NCBI GenBank assembly: GCA_031266555.1
Contig: JAISAU010000007.1
Coordinates: 99,380 to 163,379, forward strand
DNA length: 64,000 nucleotides
Origin: Campylobacteraceae bacterium
GTDB taxonomy: Bacteria; Campylobacterota; Campylobacteria; Campylobacterales; Campylobacteraceae
Direction of reading: 5' to 3'
Shown piece by piece: positions 8,645-17,234 of the stretch (positions are counted from its first letter, which is position 1; each line of letters opens with the position of its first letter). Below the pieces are notes generated by a model. It was not told the DNA's origin. It searched no databases and worked only from the letters and a program-made list of their open reading frames with translations. The position numbers and the translations under genes were made by a program.

Positions 8645-8680
8645 CCCCACAACAAAGCCTATTTTTATAGCTTTTGCTAA

Positions 8681-8706
8681 CTTAAGACTTATTTGCAAGT
8701 CTTAAG
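8681..8706. terminator. Hairpin between convergent psd and the WG-repeat gene
   Basis: CTTAAGACTT and AAGTCTTAAG form a perfect 10-bp stem around a six-base loop. It sits between the two gene ends, so it could terminate both. There is no U-run. If the poly-C tract in the WG gene gained one base, the extended frame would end inside this stem. Confidence 0.5.
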
Positions 8707-8715
8707 CTGTCATCG

Positions 8716-9882
8716 CTAAACTATCAATTTTTTTGACCCTGTTTCTACGCGCGAACTCGGGGGGGGGGGGGTGGAAAAGCTGTCGTTAAACACTTCACAA
8801 ACTATGATATATTTAGCGTTTTGAAGCACTTGTCTGCCTTGTATATTTTTTATTCTTAAAACAATTTCGCCTTTTTTATTTATAAAAACATGTTGTTTTT
8901 TAATATGCGCTTCCGTCAACATGTGAGAGTTAACAAACGGACGCGCTTCGTCAAATATCGGCTCTATCGCCCATTCGCCTTTTCTATTGATAAAACCGTA
9001 TTTTTTATCAATCCTGGCGGTCGTCAACTCTTGATTGTCAAACGCATTAGCTTTATTGAATTTTAAATCAATCAAAATGTTCATATCTTTATCGGCGTAA
9101 CCATATTTTTTTCCGGATTTTATCAATATAAACGGATCGCAATCATCATAGTAAATTTGGTCAAATTTTGATACGACAGCTATATTTCCACATGAACTTA
9201 TAAAACTCCATTTAGTTTTCGCTTTAACAGCCGCTAATCCGCTTGACATAAAGTGTTTCGCGTCTTCATATTTCGGAGCTATAACTATCTCTCCTGTTTT
9301 ATTTATGAAGCCATATTTTTTTCCTATCATAATTTGGGCTAATCCGTTGCTTGAAAAACGAAAAGCCTGTTCAAATTTCGCCTCTATAACCATGTCACCT
9401 TGTTCGTTAATAAAGCCGTATTTGTCCTCTAACTTGACGGGGGCTAATCCTTCGCTAAACAATCCTATGGATTTGAATTTTGGTTTTAATATCCATCTAC
9501 CTTGTTTATCAATAAATCCTTTATTTCCAAAACATTCTAAAGAAGCCACCAAAACATTACTTTTGTTAAATTCTTGAATATAGCTGAATTTTGGCTCAAT
9601 AACCCATTCACCTTTTTTGTTTATAATTCCATAATTTAAAAAATCTACACTGGCGACTACTAATCCGTTTTTAATGTTGCATAAAGAACAAAAACGCGGT
9701 TCAACAACCCATTCGCCTTTTTCATTTATCACACCGTATTTGGAGCCTAAAGAGACTATAGCGGTATCATATTCGTCAAATGGATATGCGTTAGTAAATT
9801 TTGGCGCTATTGCTACTTGGGCGTTTTCATTTAAATAACCGTCTTTAAAACCTAATCTGAAAGGCTGTAGATTATACGACAT
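8716..9882 (-). CDS. WG-repeat (KWG) protein with phase-variable C-terminal tail
   Basis: The 388-residue product consists almost wholly of repeats of about 33-35 residues with the pattern GFIN-x-x-G-(E/D)-W/I-V-(I/V)-x-PKF, for example YGVINEKGEWVVEPRF, YGFINEQGDMVIEAKF and YGFINRKGEWAIEPIF. This is the WG/KWG beta-strand repeat family. It begins without a signal peptide (MSYNLQPFRLGFKDGYLNE). WG proteins are often surface or interaction proteins; the role here is unknown. A run of 13 C lies near the 3' end and encodes the prolines in STPPPPSS. With 13 C the tail ends KKLIV, with 12 C it ends RVRA, and with 14 C it ends SLAMTA. The start has GGAGA 11 bases upstream. Confidence 0.8.
   Translation of the reverse strand: MSYNLQPFRLGFKDGYLNENAQVAIAPKFTNAYPFDEYDTAIVSLGSKYGVINEKGEWVVEPRFCSLCNIKNGLVVASVDFLNYGIINKKGEWVIEPKFSYIQEFNKSNVLVASLECFGNKGFIDKQGRWILKPKFKSIGLFSEGLAPVKLEDKYGFINEQGDMVIEAKFEQAFRFSSNGLAQIMIGKKYGFINKTGEIVIAPKYEDAKHFMSSGLAAVKAKTKWSFISSCGNIAVVSKFDQIYYDDCDPFILIKSGKKYGYADKDMNILIDLKFNKANAFDNQELTTARIDKKYGFINRKGEWAIEPIFDEARPFVNSHMLTEAHIKKQHVFINKKGEIVLRIKNIQGRQVLQNAKYIIVCEVFNDSFSTPPPPSSRVETGSKKLIV
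8759..8771 (-). repeat. Homopolymeric tract of 13 G (13 C on the coding strand)
   Basis: Thirteen consecutive G on the + strand fall 15 codons from the end of the WG-repeat gene. Poly-G/C tracts of 8-14 bases are the classic contingency tracts of Campylobacter and Helicobacter. All three frames through the tract were followed by eye and give three different short tails rather than gross truncation. Confidence 0.9.
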
Positions 9883-9920
9883 GTAGAGTTTTTCTCCTTA
9901 ATTTTTAATAATTACTTGAT

Positions 9921-10859
9921 TTAAAAATCCAAAACGGATCTGTTTTCGGATAGTTTTATAGCTTCTTTTACAGCGTTAGCGTAACTTTTCACAGAAGGGT
10001 TTTTATTTTTGTACGCTATGTCAAAAGCCGTTCCGTGATCAACTGAAGTACGGATTAGCGAAAGCCCTAAAGTTACATTGATACTCTCCTCAAAATATAA
10101 AGCTTTTAACGGTATCAATCCTTGGTCGTGATACATACAAACAAAATGACGGCATCTTTCAAGACTTTTTTGCGTAAAAGCGGTATCTGGCACAAGAGGA
10201 CCGAAAAACACATTTTTACCAAGCTCGTCATTAGCTCTGTTGATCGCTTTTGTTATTTTTATCTCTTCATCTCCCAATACTCCGCCATCTCCAGCATGCG
10301 GGTTTAATCCTAAAACGCCGATATTTTCTACCGCGAGGGATTCGTAAGTTTTTATCAGAAATTTTGTCAGCGTTTTGCTTTTTACATGTTCGCTTATGTT
10401 TTTAAAAGGTATATGGTGGGTAAAAAGTATCGTGAAAAGTTTATCGCACCCTAACATCATTATCGCTTTTTTATCGGTCATATCTTCAAGAGCGTCGGTA
10501 TGTCCTTTGTAAATTATGCCTGCCTTACTCCAAGCCTCTTTATTTATCGGAAGCGTAACTACCGCGTCTACGTTATTTGATTTCGTGAGAGCGACTGCCG
10601 TTACAAATGAGTCAAACGAGGCTTTACCTGCTTTTTCGCTAACGATTCCGGGTGTTATTTCAAAAAATTCTTCCGCGCACTCAATCGTTTTAAAATCCAG
10701 TGGAACGCTAACGCCTAAAAGTGCGGCGCCCCATTGCAGCATTGTTTCATTTATACAATATATCGGATCGCATAGCGCTTTTACCTCTTGATGAGCTTTT
10801 AACGCTATCTCAAGTCCTATGCCGTTCAAATCCCCAATGCTTATCGCTATCTTTTTCAT
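9921..10859 (-). CDS. pdxA: 4-hydroxythreonine-4-phosphate dehydrogenase
   Basis: PdxA makes the amino-ketone that PdxJ condenses into pyridoxine 5'-phosphate (the DXP-dependent vitamin B6 route). The 312-residue sequence starts with AISIGDLNGIGLEIALKAHQ, typical of PdxA. It carries the conserved PINKEAW, GHTDALE, LNPHAGDGG and MYHDQGLIPLK blocks holding metal and substrate histidines, plus RTSVDHGTAFDIA near the end. It overlaps pdxJ by four bases (ATGA type), so the two are translationally coupled. Confidence 0.96.
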   Translation of the reverse strand: MKKIAISIGDLNGIGLEIALKAHQEVKALCDPIYCINETMLQWGAALLGVSVPLDFKTIECAEEFFEITPGIVSEKAGKASFDSFVTAVALTKSNNVDAVVTLPINKEAWSKAGIIYKGHTDALEDMTDKKAIMMLGCDKLFTILFTHHIPFKNISEHVKSKTLTKFLIKTYESLAVENIGVLGLNPHAGDGGVLGDEEIKITKAINRANDELGKNVFFGPLVPDTAFTQKSLERCRHFVCMYHDQGLIPLKALYFEESINVTLGLSLIRTSVDHGTAFDIAYKNKNPSVKSYANAVKEAIKLSENRSVLDF

Positions 10860-11644
10860 TTAGACGCTTTTAGCTGCTCTTGCATTTTTGTTATCGCTTC
10901 TTCAAGTCCCCAAAATACGCTTCTTGCTATAATGCTTTGACCAATATTCAACTCTTTTATCTCTTTTATCTCAGCTATATTTTTAACATTATAATAATTC
11001 AATCCGTGACCGGCGGCGACTAAAAGACCAAGCTTATCTGCTTCCACAGCAGCGTTTATAAGTTCTTTTAAGGATTTTTCCAATAATATATGAAGTTTTT
11101 CAGGGCTCAACTCAAGGTTTTTGATAGAGTTGTGCGTATAACGCAAGTTTGTATGAAGCATAGCGTAGATATCGGCGTATTTTCCCGTATGAAGCTCTAT
11201 CCATTTCGCGCCTAAATCGTTTGAAAGATTCACAGCTTCCAAACTGGGGTCAATAAAAAGCGAAACGTCTATTCCTTCTTCTTTAAATCTCTTACATGTA
11301 AGCTTTATTCTATCAAACTGTTTTTTTACATCCAATCCGCCTTCGGTAGTAACTTCTTCGCGTTTTTCAGGTACTAAAGTAATACGTGCGGGTTTTGCCT
11401 TGAAAGCTATATCTAATATCTCGTCGTTTAAAGAACACTCCAGATTTACCGGCATATAAGCTGTTTTTATTATCTCAAATAAATCTTCATCGTGAATGTG
11501 TCGTCTATCTTCGCGCAAATGAATGGTTATCTGATTAACCGCGCATTTTTTTAATATACAAAGGGCGTCAAGCGGATTTGGGTCATTTGTGCGTCTTGCT
11601 TCTCTTAAGTAAGCTATGTGGTCTATATTAATCCCCAGCAACAT
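10856..11644 (-). CDS. pdxJ: Pyridoxine 5'-phosphate synthase
   Basis: PdxJ condenses the PdxA product with deoxyxylulose 5-phosphate to give pyridoxine 5'-phosphate. The 262-residue TIM barrel opens with LGINIDHIAYLREARRTNDP and shows QITIHLREDRRHIHDEDLF, VNLECSLNDE, LVPEKREEVTTEGGLDV and VAAGHGLNYYNV, all hallmarks of the family. It is the first gene of the pdxJ-pdxA pair. An ACATGTA palindrome lies inside the gene where LTCKR is encoded. Confidence 0.96.
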   Translation of the reverse strand: MLLGINIDHIAYLREARRTNDPNPLDALCILKKCAVNQITIHLREDRRHIHDEDLFEIIKTAYMPVNLECSLNDEILDIAFKAKPARITLVPEKREEVTTEGGLDVKKQFDRIKLTCKRFKEEGIDVSLFIDPSLEAVNLSNDLGAKWIELHTGKYADIYAMLHTNLRYTHNSIKNLELSPEKLHILLEKSLKELINAAVEADKLGLLVAAGHGLNYYNVKNIAEIKEIKELNIGQSIIARSVFWGLEEAITKMQEQLKASK

Positions 11645-11802
11645 TTTACCCGCCTTGCTATATTAAACTAAGGTTATCATTATAGCAAAATAATATCGCA
11701 AATTTACGGTAAATTTTTAACATGTAAAAAAAATTTTCTTATAAAAATTTATATGAATTAGCTTTTAAATTCCAAAATGAAACAATACATGTATAAAAAA
11801 AC

Positions 11803-11851
11803 AAGACTGAAAATAAAATGTATAAGACGTTCAGTCTTTTTCTGTTATAAT
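11803..11851 (+). promoter_or_regulatory. Promoter region of ilvB-ilvN-lpxD with an upstream inverted repeat
   Basis: An extended -10 box, TGTTATAAT (11843-11851), lies 42 bases before the ilvB start. Upstream, AAGACTGA (11803-11810) and TCAGTCTT (11831-11838) form an 8-bp inverted repeat with a 20-base gap that straddles the -35 position. It could be an operator or the end hairpin of an upstream transcript, since T residues follow. The promoter call rests on the -10 box only. Confidence 0.5.
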
Positions 11852-11893
11852 CTTTGATTTTATGCGTTTTATCTGAAGTTTGCAGGAGATACA

Positions 11894-13585
11894 ATGGAGA
11901 TGAACGGTTCACAGATGATTATTGAAGCATTGCACAAAGAGGGCGTTGAGGTAGTTTTCGGCTACCCGGGCGGAGCAATGCTTAACATTTACGACGAGAT
12001 TTATAAGCAAAAATATTTTGAGCATATCTTAACAAGACACGAACAAGCGGCGGTTCACGCTGCCGACGGATACGCCAGAGCTTCCGGAAAGACAGGCGTC
12101 GCGTTCGTTACAAGCGGTCCTGGTTTTACAAACGCCGTAACCGGACTTGCCACAGCTTATATGGATTCTACTCCTTTGGTTTTAATAAGCGCGCAAGTCG
12201 CTATCAGCATGATAGGCACAGACGCTTTTCAAGAAATTGACGCTGTTGGTATTTCGCGTCCGTGCGTTAAGCACAACTATCTTGTTAGAGATATTGGGGA
12301 ATTGCCTCGCATACTAAAAGAGGCGTTTTATATAGCGAGCACAGGAAGACCCGGACCTGTACATATAGATGTGCCAAAAGACGTAACGGCAAGCATGGGA
12401 AAGTTTATATATCCGAATGAGATCGTTATGCAAACATATAAACCCACCTACAAAGGAAATTCGCGCCAGATAAAAAAAGCCGTTGAAGCTATATCAATAG
12501 CAAAACGTCCCGTATTATATTTAGGCGGCGGGATAGTAAGTTCAAACGCTTCCGAGACGGTACGAATATTTGTAAAATTGACGCAAATTCCCTGTGTTGA
12601 GACTCTTATGGCAAGGGGTGTTTTACAACATGACGATCCTTTGCTTCTTGGTATGGTTGGTATGCACGGAACTTACGCGGCAAATATGGCTATGAGCGAA
12701 GCAGATCTAATAATAGCTTTGGGTACGAGATTTGACGATAGAGTTACCGGAAAACTCAGCGAATTTGCCAAATACGCCAAAGTTATACATGTAGATATAG
12801 ACCCAAGTTCTATAGGAAAACTCGTCGATATAGATTTTCCAATAGTTGGCGATGTCGGCAACGTAACCGAAGCTATGATTGAGGTAGCGAAAGAAAAAAT
12901 TGACAGCAAAAGATATAAAGATTGGCGCGACACTCTTAATCGCTACCGCAATATCCATTCACTAAAATATGAAGATTCGGACAAGGTTTTAAAACCGCAA
13001 TGGATTATCGAATATGTAGGCAAAATCCTCGGCGATAAGGCGATTATCACCACAGACGTCGGACAACATCAAATGTGGACGGCTCAATTTTATCCATTTA
13101 CAAAAGCTCGTCAATTGGTAACAAGCGGCGGACTTGGCACTATGGGATTTGGTTTGCCCGCGGCCATGGGCGTAAAAAAAGCGTTTCCAGATAAAGTTTC
13201 CATTAATTTTGTTGGGGACGGCGGTATTTTGATGAATATTCAAGAACTTATGACTGCTGCTGTGTCAAATATTCCTGTCATCAATATCATCTTAAACAAT
13301 AGATTTTTAGGGATGGTTCGTCAATGGCAGACTTTTTTTTACGGTAAACGCTATTCGTCTACCGATCTTGACATGCAGCCTGATTTCGTAAAATTAGCTG
13401 AAAGTTTTGGCGGTATCGGCTTTAAAGTCAAAACAAAAGACGAGTTTGAAAAGGCTTTTGAAAGCGCGCTAAATAGCGATAAAATCTCAATAATAGATGT
13501 TGAGATAGATAGATTTGAGAATGTTTTGCCTATGGTCCCAGCCGGCGGCTCGCTTTACAATATGATGTTAGAGTACAAGGATTGA
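11894..13585 (+). CDS. ilvB: Acetolactate synthase large (catalytic) subunit
   Basis: The enzyme joins pyruvate with pyruvate or 2-oxobutyrate, the first common step to valine, leucine and isoleucine, using thiamine diphosphate. The 563-residue product shows the catalytic Glu region [17 protein letters not shown] (residues about 50-66), the FAD/central domain with [11 protein letters not shown], and the TPP motif [12 protein letters not shown]...NIILNN near 442-470. The start has AGGAGA five bases upstream. ilvN follows after three bases, then lpxD. This order, with lpxD attached, is as I recall in Campylobacter. Confidence 0.97.
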   Translation: MEMNGSQMIIEALHKEGVEVVFGYPGGAMLNIYDEIYKQKYFEHILTRHEQAAVHAADGYARASGKTGVAFVTSGPGFTNAVTGLATAYMDSTPLVLISAQVAISMIGTDAFQEIDAVGISRPCVKHNYLVRDIGELPRILKEAFYIASTGRPGPVHIDVPKDVTASMGKFIYPNEIVMQTYKPTYKGNSRQIKKAVEAISIAKRPVLYLGGGIVSSNASETVRIFVKLTQIPCVETLMARGVLQHDDPLLLGMVGMHGTYAANMAMSEADLIIALGTRFDDRVTGKLSEFAKYAKVIHVDIDPSSIGKLVDIDFPIVGDVGNVTEAMIEVAKEKIDSKRYKDWRDTLNRYRNIHSLKYEDSDKVLKPQWIIEYVGKILGDKAIITTDVGQHQMWTAQFYPFTKARQLVTSGGLGTMGFGLPAAMGVKKAFPDKVSINFVGDGGILMNIQELMTAAVSNIPVINIILNNRFLGMVRQWQTFFYGKRYSSTDLDMQPDFVKLAESFGGIGFKVKTKDEFEKAFESALNSDKISIIDVEIDRFENVLPMVPAGGSLYNMMLEYKD

Positions 13586-13588
13586 GAT

Positions 13589-14059
13589 ATGGAAGAGATA
13601 AGACGCGTTATTTCCGTTATAGTTTTGAATGAACACGGTGTTTTGTCGCGGATTTCCGGACTTTTTGCCGGACGCGGCTATAATATAGATTCGTTAACGG
13701 TAGCTCCGATCCCAAATACAAACTTATCCCGCTTTACCATAATAACATTTGGAAGCGCCAAAGTATTGGAGCAGATAGTAAAACAGCTCCATAAATTAAT
13801 TCCAACTTATAAAGTTATAGAGTGCGGCGAATTTATTGAAAAAGAGATGGCGCTTGTCAAAATCCCTTTAAACGAGAGATTTGACGGACTTGACGCTATG
13901 CTCAAAGCCTATAACGGCACCATAACGAATAGCGGCGAGGATTATATAGTTGTAATGGTAGCCGACGATACGACAAGAGTCGCCGGTTTTTTAAAAGCTG
14001 TCAAAAAATACAATCCGACCGACATAGTTCGAGGCGGTTCAGTTGCTATGGATATATAA
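13589..14059 (+). CDS. ilvN: Acetolactate synthase small (regulatory) subunit
   Basis: This ACT-domain subunit raises activity of the large subunit and confers feedback inhibition by valine. The 156-residue sequence opens with RRVISVIVLNEHGVLSRISG and continues with FAGRGYNIDSLTVAPIPNTN, standard for the N-terminal ACT domain (about residues 5-80). A C-terminal regulatory domain follows (ALVKIPLNERFDGLDAML). The ilvH name is also used for this family. It lies three bases after ilvB, and lpxD begins directly after its stop codon. Confidence 0.96.
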   Translation: MEEIRRVISVIVLNEHGVLSRISGLFAGRGYNIDSLTVAPIPNTNLSRFTIITFGSAKVLEQIVKQLHKLIPTYKVIECGEFIEKEMALVKIPLNERFDGLDAMLKAYNGTITNSGEDYIVVMVADDTTRVAGFLKAVKKYNPTDIVRGGSVAMDI

Positions 14060-15019
14060 ATGAGATTATCTGATATTTGTGAAAAACTAGCGCGTGATTA
14101 CGTGGGAGAAGATAGAGAAATTAGCGGATTTCAAGCGATACAAGACGCTTCAAGCGAACATATAGTCTATCTTGAAAATGAGAAATTTTTAAATGTTTTT
14201 AAAAATACAAAAGCGGGTGCAGCTATAGTTTTAGAAAAACATAGGGAGTTTGTTCCTGAAAATTGTTCTATTATCATAAGTCAAAATCCGCATTTGGATA
14301 TGGCGCTTTTGAGCGAACTGTTTGCCGCTAAAATTATTGGTTCTACATCAAAACCGCCGCAAATTGATTCAAGCGCCATTATTATGCCAAATGCTTACGT
14401 CGGAAACGGCGCGGTTATTAAAGCTAATGTTACCGTTATGGCAGGAGCGTATATAGGCGAAAACGTCGTAGTGGAAGAGGGCACTATAATTTATCCCAAT
14501 GCGGTTGTTTACAATAATTGCGTTATAGGCAAAAAGTGTCACTTGTTGGCAAATTGTGTTATCGGCAGCGATGGTTTTGGATATGCGCACACGAAAGAGG
14601 GCGTACATGTAAAGATTTATCATCTTGGAAATGTGATTTTGGAAGACGATGTGGAGATAGGAGCTTGTACGACGATTGATAGAGCGGTTTTTGGTTCTAC
14701 CGTTATAAAAAAAGGCACAAAAATAGATAATCTTGTACAAATTGGACACAATTGCGAATTGGGCGAACATTGCATTATTGTTTCGCAAACAGGACTCGCG
14801 GGCTCTTCCATACTTGGCAGAAATGTTGTCATGGGCGGGCAGAGCGCTACGGGCGGTCATATAAAAATTGGAGACTTTACCACTATAGGCGGCAGAGGCG
14901 GAGTTTCTAAAAATATTGACGGCGGCAAAGTATATGCCGGCTTTCCTTTAATGTTACACAAAGATTGGCTAAAAATGCAAATGAAACTGCTATCTTTTTT
15001 TAAGGAAAAAAAGATCTGA
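14060..15019 (+). CDS. lpxD: UDP-3-O-acylglucosamine N-acyltransferase
   Basis: LpxD adds the N-linked hydroxyacyl chain in lipid A synthesis. The 319-residue product has the N-terminal uridine-binding domain (to about residue 100), then a left-handed beta helix of hexapeptide repeats (IIMPNAYVGNGAVIKANVTV, IGENVVVEEGTIIYPNAVVY). It contains the conserved stretch GSDGFGYAHTKEGVHVK and HLGNVILEDDVEIGACTTID with the acceptor-site histidines. It begins one base after the ilvN stop. A hairpin terminator follows at 15072. Confidence 0.96.
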   Translation: MRLSDICEKLARDYVGEDREISGFQAIQDASSEHIVYLENEKFLNVFKNTKAGAAIVLEKHREFVPENCSIIISQNPHLDMALLSELFAAKIIGSTSKPPQIDSSAIIMPNAYVGNGAVIKANVTVMAGAYIGENVVVEEGTIIYPNAVVYNNCVIGKKCHLLANCVIGSDGFGYAHTKEGVHVKIYHLGNVILEDDVEIGACTTIDRAVFGSTVIKKGTKIDNLVQIGHNCELGEHCIIVSQTGLAGSSILGRNVVMGGQSATGGHIKIGDFTTIGGRGGVSKNIDGGKVYAGFPLMLHKDWLKMQMKLLSFFKEKKI

Positions 15020-15071
15020 ATTCTTACATGTAAGGATAAAATAGGGCTACATGTATCGAAATATAAAACAC

Positions 15072-15097
15072 GATAGGAGACAAACGCTTCTCCTATC
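15072..15097 (+). terminator. Rho-independent terminator after lpxD
   Basis: GATAGGAGA and TCTCCTATC form a 9-bp stem with an eight-base loop, followed by TTT and a later T-run. It closes the ilvB-ilvN-lpxD unit. A near-identical hairpin occurs 870 bp further on. Confidence 0.7.
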
Positions 15098-15256
15098 TTT
15101 AATGTTTTTATCCAATAAACGCCCAATTATCGCATATAAAACAAGTTTTTACATATTTTTTGCAGACGCTCAATATCTGTTTTTTAGCGGTAAAACGAAT
15201 CCTTACATGTAACATAAAATAAAAAGAGTAACTTGAATGAAAAAAATCAAAAAGCC

Positions 15257-15766
15257 TTATTTCACTTTTCCGCCCGATACCCACGCTTTTTTATAGTATG
15301 ATTCGTCAAGAGAGCTTACAATAACGCCTTTTGATGTACTCGCATGTATGAATTTGTTGTTTTTCAGATATATTCCCACGTGATTTGGGATTTTTTTATT
15401 CCCATTGTCTGTTCTAAAAAAGACTAAATCCCCTTCGCTTAGTTTTGAACGCTCTGATTTAGCGATATCTTTTTCAAATATATTGGCTGTTGAGCGGTTA
15501 AGAGTCTTTTTATAAACGTCTTTATATATAGCGTTTACAAAACCGGAGCAGTCAACTCCTTTTTTGGAATTTCCGCCGATTTTATACGAAGCTCCAAGCC
15601 ATCCCGAAGCTATGTCGTATAATTCTAAATTGTCATCTTGTGTGATTTTTATATTAAACCGTTGCGATAAATCGCTGTACATGTCGCTATTTGGATAAAT
15701 ATTTTTTGTTCCGCAAGCGTTAAATAAAAAGATACATGTGATATATAACGCGAAAAATTTTTTCAC
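15257..15766 (-). CDS. NlpC/P60-family lipoprotein, probable peptidoglycan endopeptidase
   Basis: NlpC/P60 enzymes cut stem-peptide bonds in peptidoglycan. The 169-residue precursor has a lipoprotein signal with Cys18 (LFNAC). The domain then starts at WLGASYKIGGNSKKGVDCSG with the nucleophile Cys73, continues with GDLVFFR, and has the catalytic histidine in NHVGIYL (His129) followed by FIHAST (His141 region). The length fits small Spr/NlpC-type enzymes of the outer membrane. It is a single gene, flanked on both sides by copies of the same hairpin sequence. Confidence 0.9.
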   Translation of the reverse strand: MKKFFALYITCIFLFNACGTKNIYPNSDMYSDLSQRFNIKITQDDNLELYDIASGWLGASYKIGGNSKKGVDCSGFVNAIYKDVYKKTLNRSTANIFEKDIAKSERSKLSEGDLVFFRTDNGNKKIPNHVGIYLKNNKFIHASTSKGVIVSSLDESYYKKAWVSGGKVK

Positions 15767-15940
15767 ATTAAGTCTCTTTTGTTAAAAATATATACCTTTG
15801 CCAATATACCATAAAGTATATAAATTTACCTCGCAATTTAATGAAAAACAAATATAATCGTAGTATACGAAATATAAAGAAATATGTAAAAACCTGCTCT
15901 ATATATGATAATATGGGTATTTATAAGGTGAGAATATAAG

Positions 15941-15966
15941 GACAGGAGAAACGTTTGTCTCCTATC
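15941..15966 (-). terminator. Hairpin downstream of the aspartate aminotransferase gene
   Basis: The sequence reads, on the minus strand, almost exactly like the lpxD terminator at 15072 (24 of 26 positions alike, counted by eye). It begins six bases after the aminotransferase stop. One mismatch lies in the stem and no U-run follows, so termination strength is uncertain. Confidence 0.55.
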
Positions 15967-15971
15967 GTACT

Positions 15972-17147
15972 TTATTTACGGTATCTGTTTTCAACAAAAG
16001 AGGCTATGCGTTTAATGCCATCTATTATACTTTTTTCGTCTGTGGCGTAAGAAAATCTAAAATATCCGTCCATACCAAAGCCAATACCAGGCACTACCGC
16101 AACGCCAGCTTGTTCTAGCAACTCTTTACAAAATTCCATAGAATCATTTGAGAGTTCTTTAATGTTCGCGAATATGTAAAACGCTCCGTTTGGAACTACA
16201 ACCGATATACCGTTGATGGCGTTTAAAGCGTTTACGGCTAAGTCTCTGCGTTTTTCAAATGTCTTTCGCATAAACTCTATATCTTCGTCTATTGCGCCGT
16301 TAAGCGCCGGAATGGCGGCTTTTTGGATAATAGAGGTGATATTGGACACACTTTGACTTTGAAGTTTTTTAACGGCGTTTATTATCTCTTTATTTGGCGT
16401 CGCAAGATAGCCAAATCGCCAACCTGTCATCGCCGCCGATTTGCTAAGACCGTTTATAGTTATCGTTCTTTTAAAGGCGTCTTCGCTTAGACTAGCGAAC
16501 GAGGTAAATTTTGTATCCCCAAAAAGAAGTTTTTCATAAATCTCATCCGCGACTACTAAAATATCTGTCCCCTTTAGCACGTTCGCTAAAGCTTCAAGCT
16601 CATCTTTTGTATATACCGAACCGGTTGGATTTGACGGATTATTTAAAATAAAAACTTTAGTTTTTGCAGTTATGGCGTCTTTTAATTGTTTTGGTGTTAT
16701 TTTAAAATCAGTGCTGTCGTCTGTTTGTAAAAATATGCTTTTGCCGCCGCAATACTTTATAACTTCAGGATATGTAACCCAATAAGGCGAGGGTATAATA
16801 GCTTCGTCTTCACAGTCAATAACCGCTTGAAAGAGTGCGAATAAAGAGTGTTTCGCGCCTACATTTATAACAATATCGTTTGGTTTGTAATCAAGGGCGT
16901 TATCTCGTAAAAGCTTATCCGCCACAGCTTTTAAAACTTCAGGAGTTCCGGAAACGGCGGTATATTTTGAAAACCCGCTCTCTATCGCGTCAATAGCGGC
17001 TTTTTTAACAGCTTTAGGCGTATCAAAATCAGGCTCTCCGGCTGAGAAGCTTAATATATCTTTTCCATTTGCTTTTAACTCTTTCGCGAGCGAAGAAATC
17101 GCTACGGTGATTGATTCGGATAAATGTAAAACGCGTTGTGATAACAT
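15972..17147 (-). CDS. aspC: Pyridoxal-phosphate aspartate aminotransferase (AspB/AspC class I)
   Basis: The enzyme interconverts aspartate and oxaloacetate with glutamate and 2-oxoglutarate; some relatives also use prephenate. The 391-residue product has the N-terminal SFSAGEPDFDTPKAVKKAA, substrate-binding YTAVSGTPEVLKAVADKL, NNPSNPTGSVYTKDE, VADEIYEKLLFG, and the PLP-lysine segment TINGLSKSAAMTGWRFGYLA. It is a member of the type used by Campylobacterota and thermophiles (Igamma subgroup). It is encoded alone; speA lies 87 bases upstream in the same direction and may be cotranscribed. Confidence 0.93.
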   Translation of the reverse strand: MLSQRVLHLSESITVAISSLAKELKANGKDILSFSAGEPDFDTPKAVKKAAIDAIESGFSKYTAVSGTPEVLKAVADKLLRDNALDYKPNDIVINVGAKHSLFALFQAVIDCEDEAIIPSPYWVTYPEVIKYCGGKSIFLQTDDSTDFKITPKQLKDAITAKTKVFILNNPSNPTGSVYTKDELEALANVLKGTDILVVADEIYEKLLFGDTKFTSFASLSEDAFKRTITINGLSKSAAMTGWRFGYLATPNKEIINAVKKLQSQSVSNITSIIQKAAIPALNGAIDEDIEFMRKTFEKRRDLAVNALNAINGISVVVPNGAFYIFANIKELSNDSMEFCKELLEQAGVAVVPGIGFGMDGYFRFSYATDEKSIIDGIKRIASFVENRYRK

Positions 17148-17234
17148 ACTTTAAAACCCTTTAAAAAAAATGTCCGACGATTATAACTAAAAATACCTTC
17201 GTAAGTAAATGATTTTGAACCTAAATCTTGAAAA

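Noticed and set aside
14369..14860. 163-codon frame antisense to lpxD
   Set aside because: It lies wholly inside a well-supported gene, and its sequence mirrors the hexapeptide repeats. No start signal is seen.
15025..15055. TTACATGTAA copies as terminators
   Set aside because: The palindrome is only 8-10 bases with no loop, and many copies lie inside genes.
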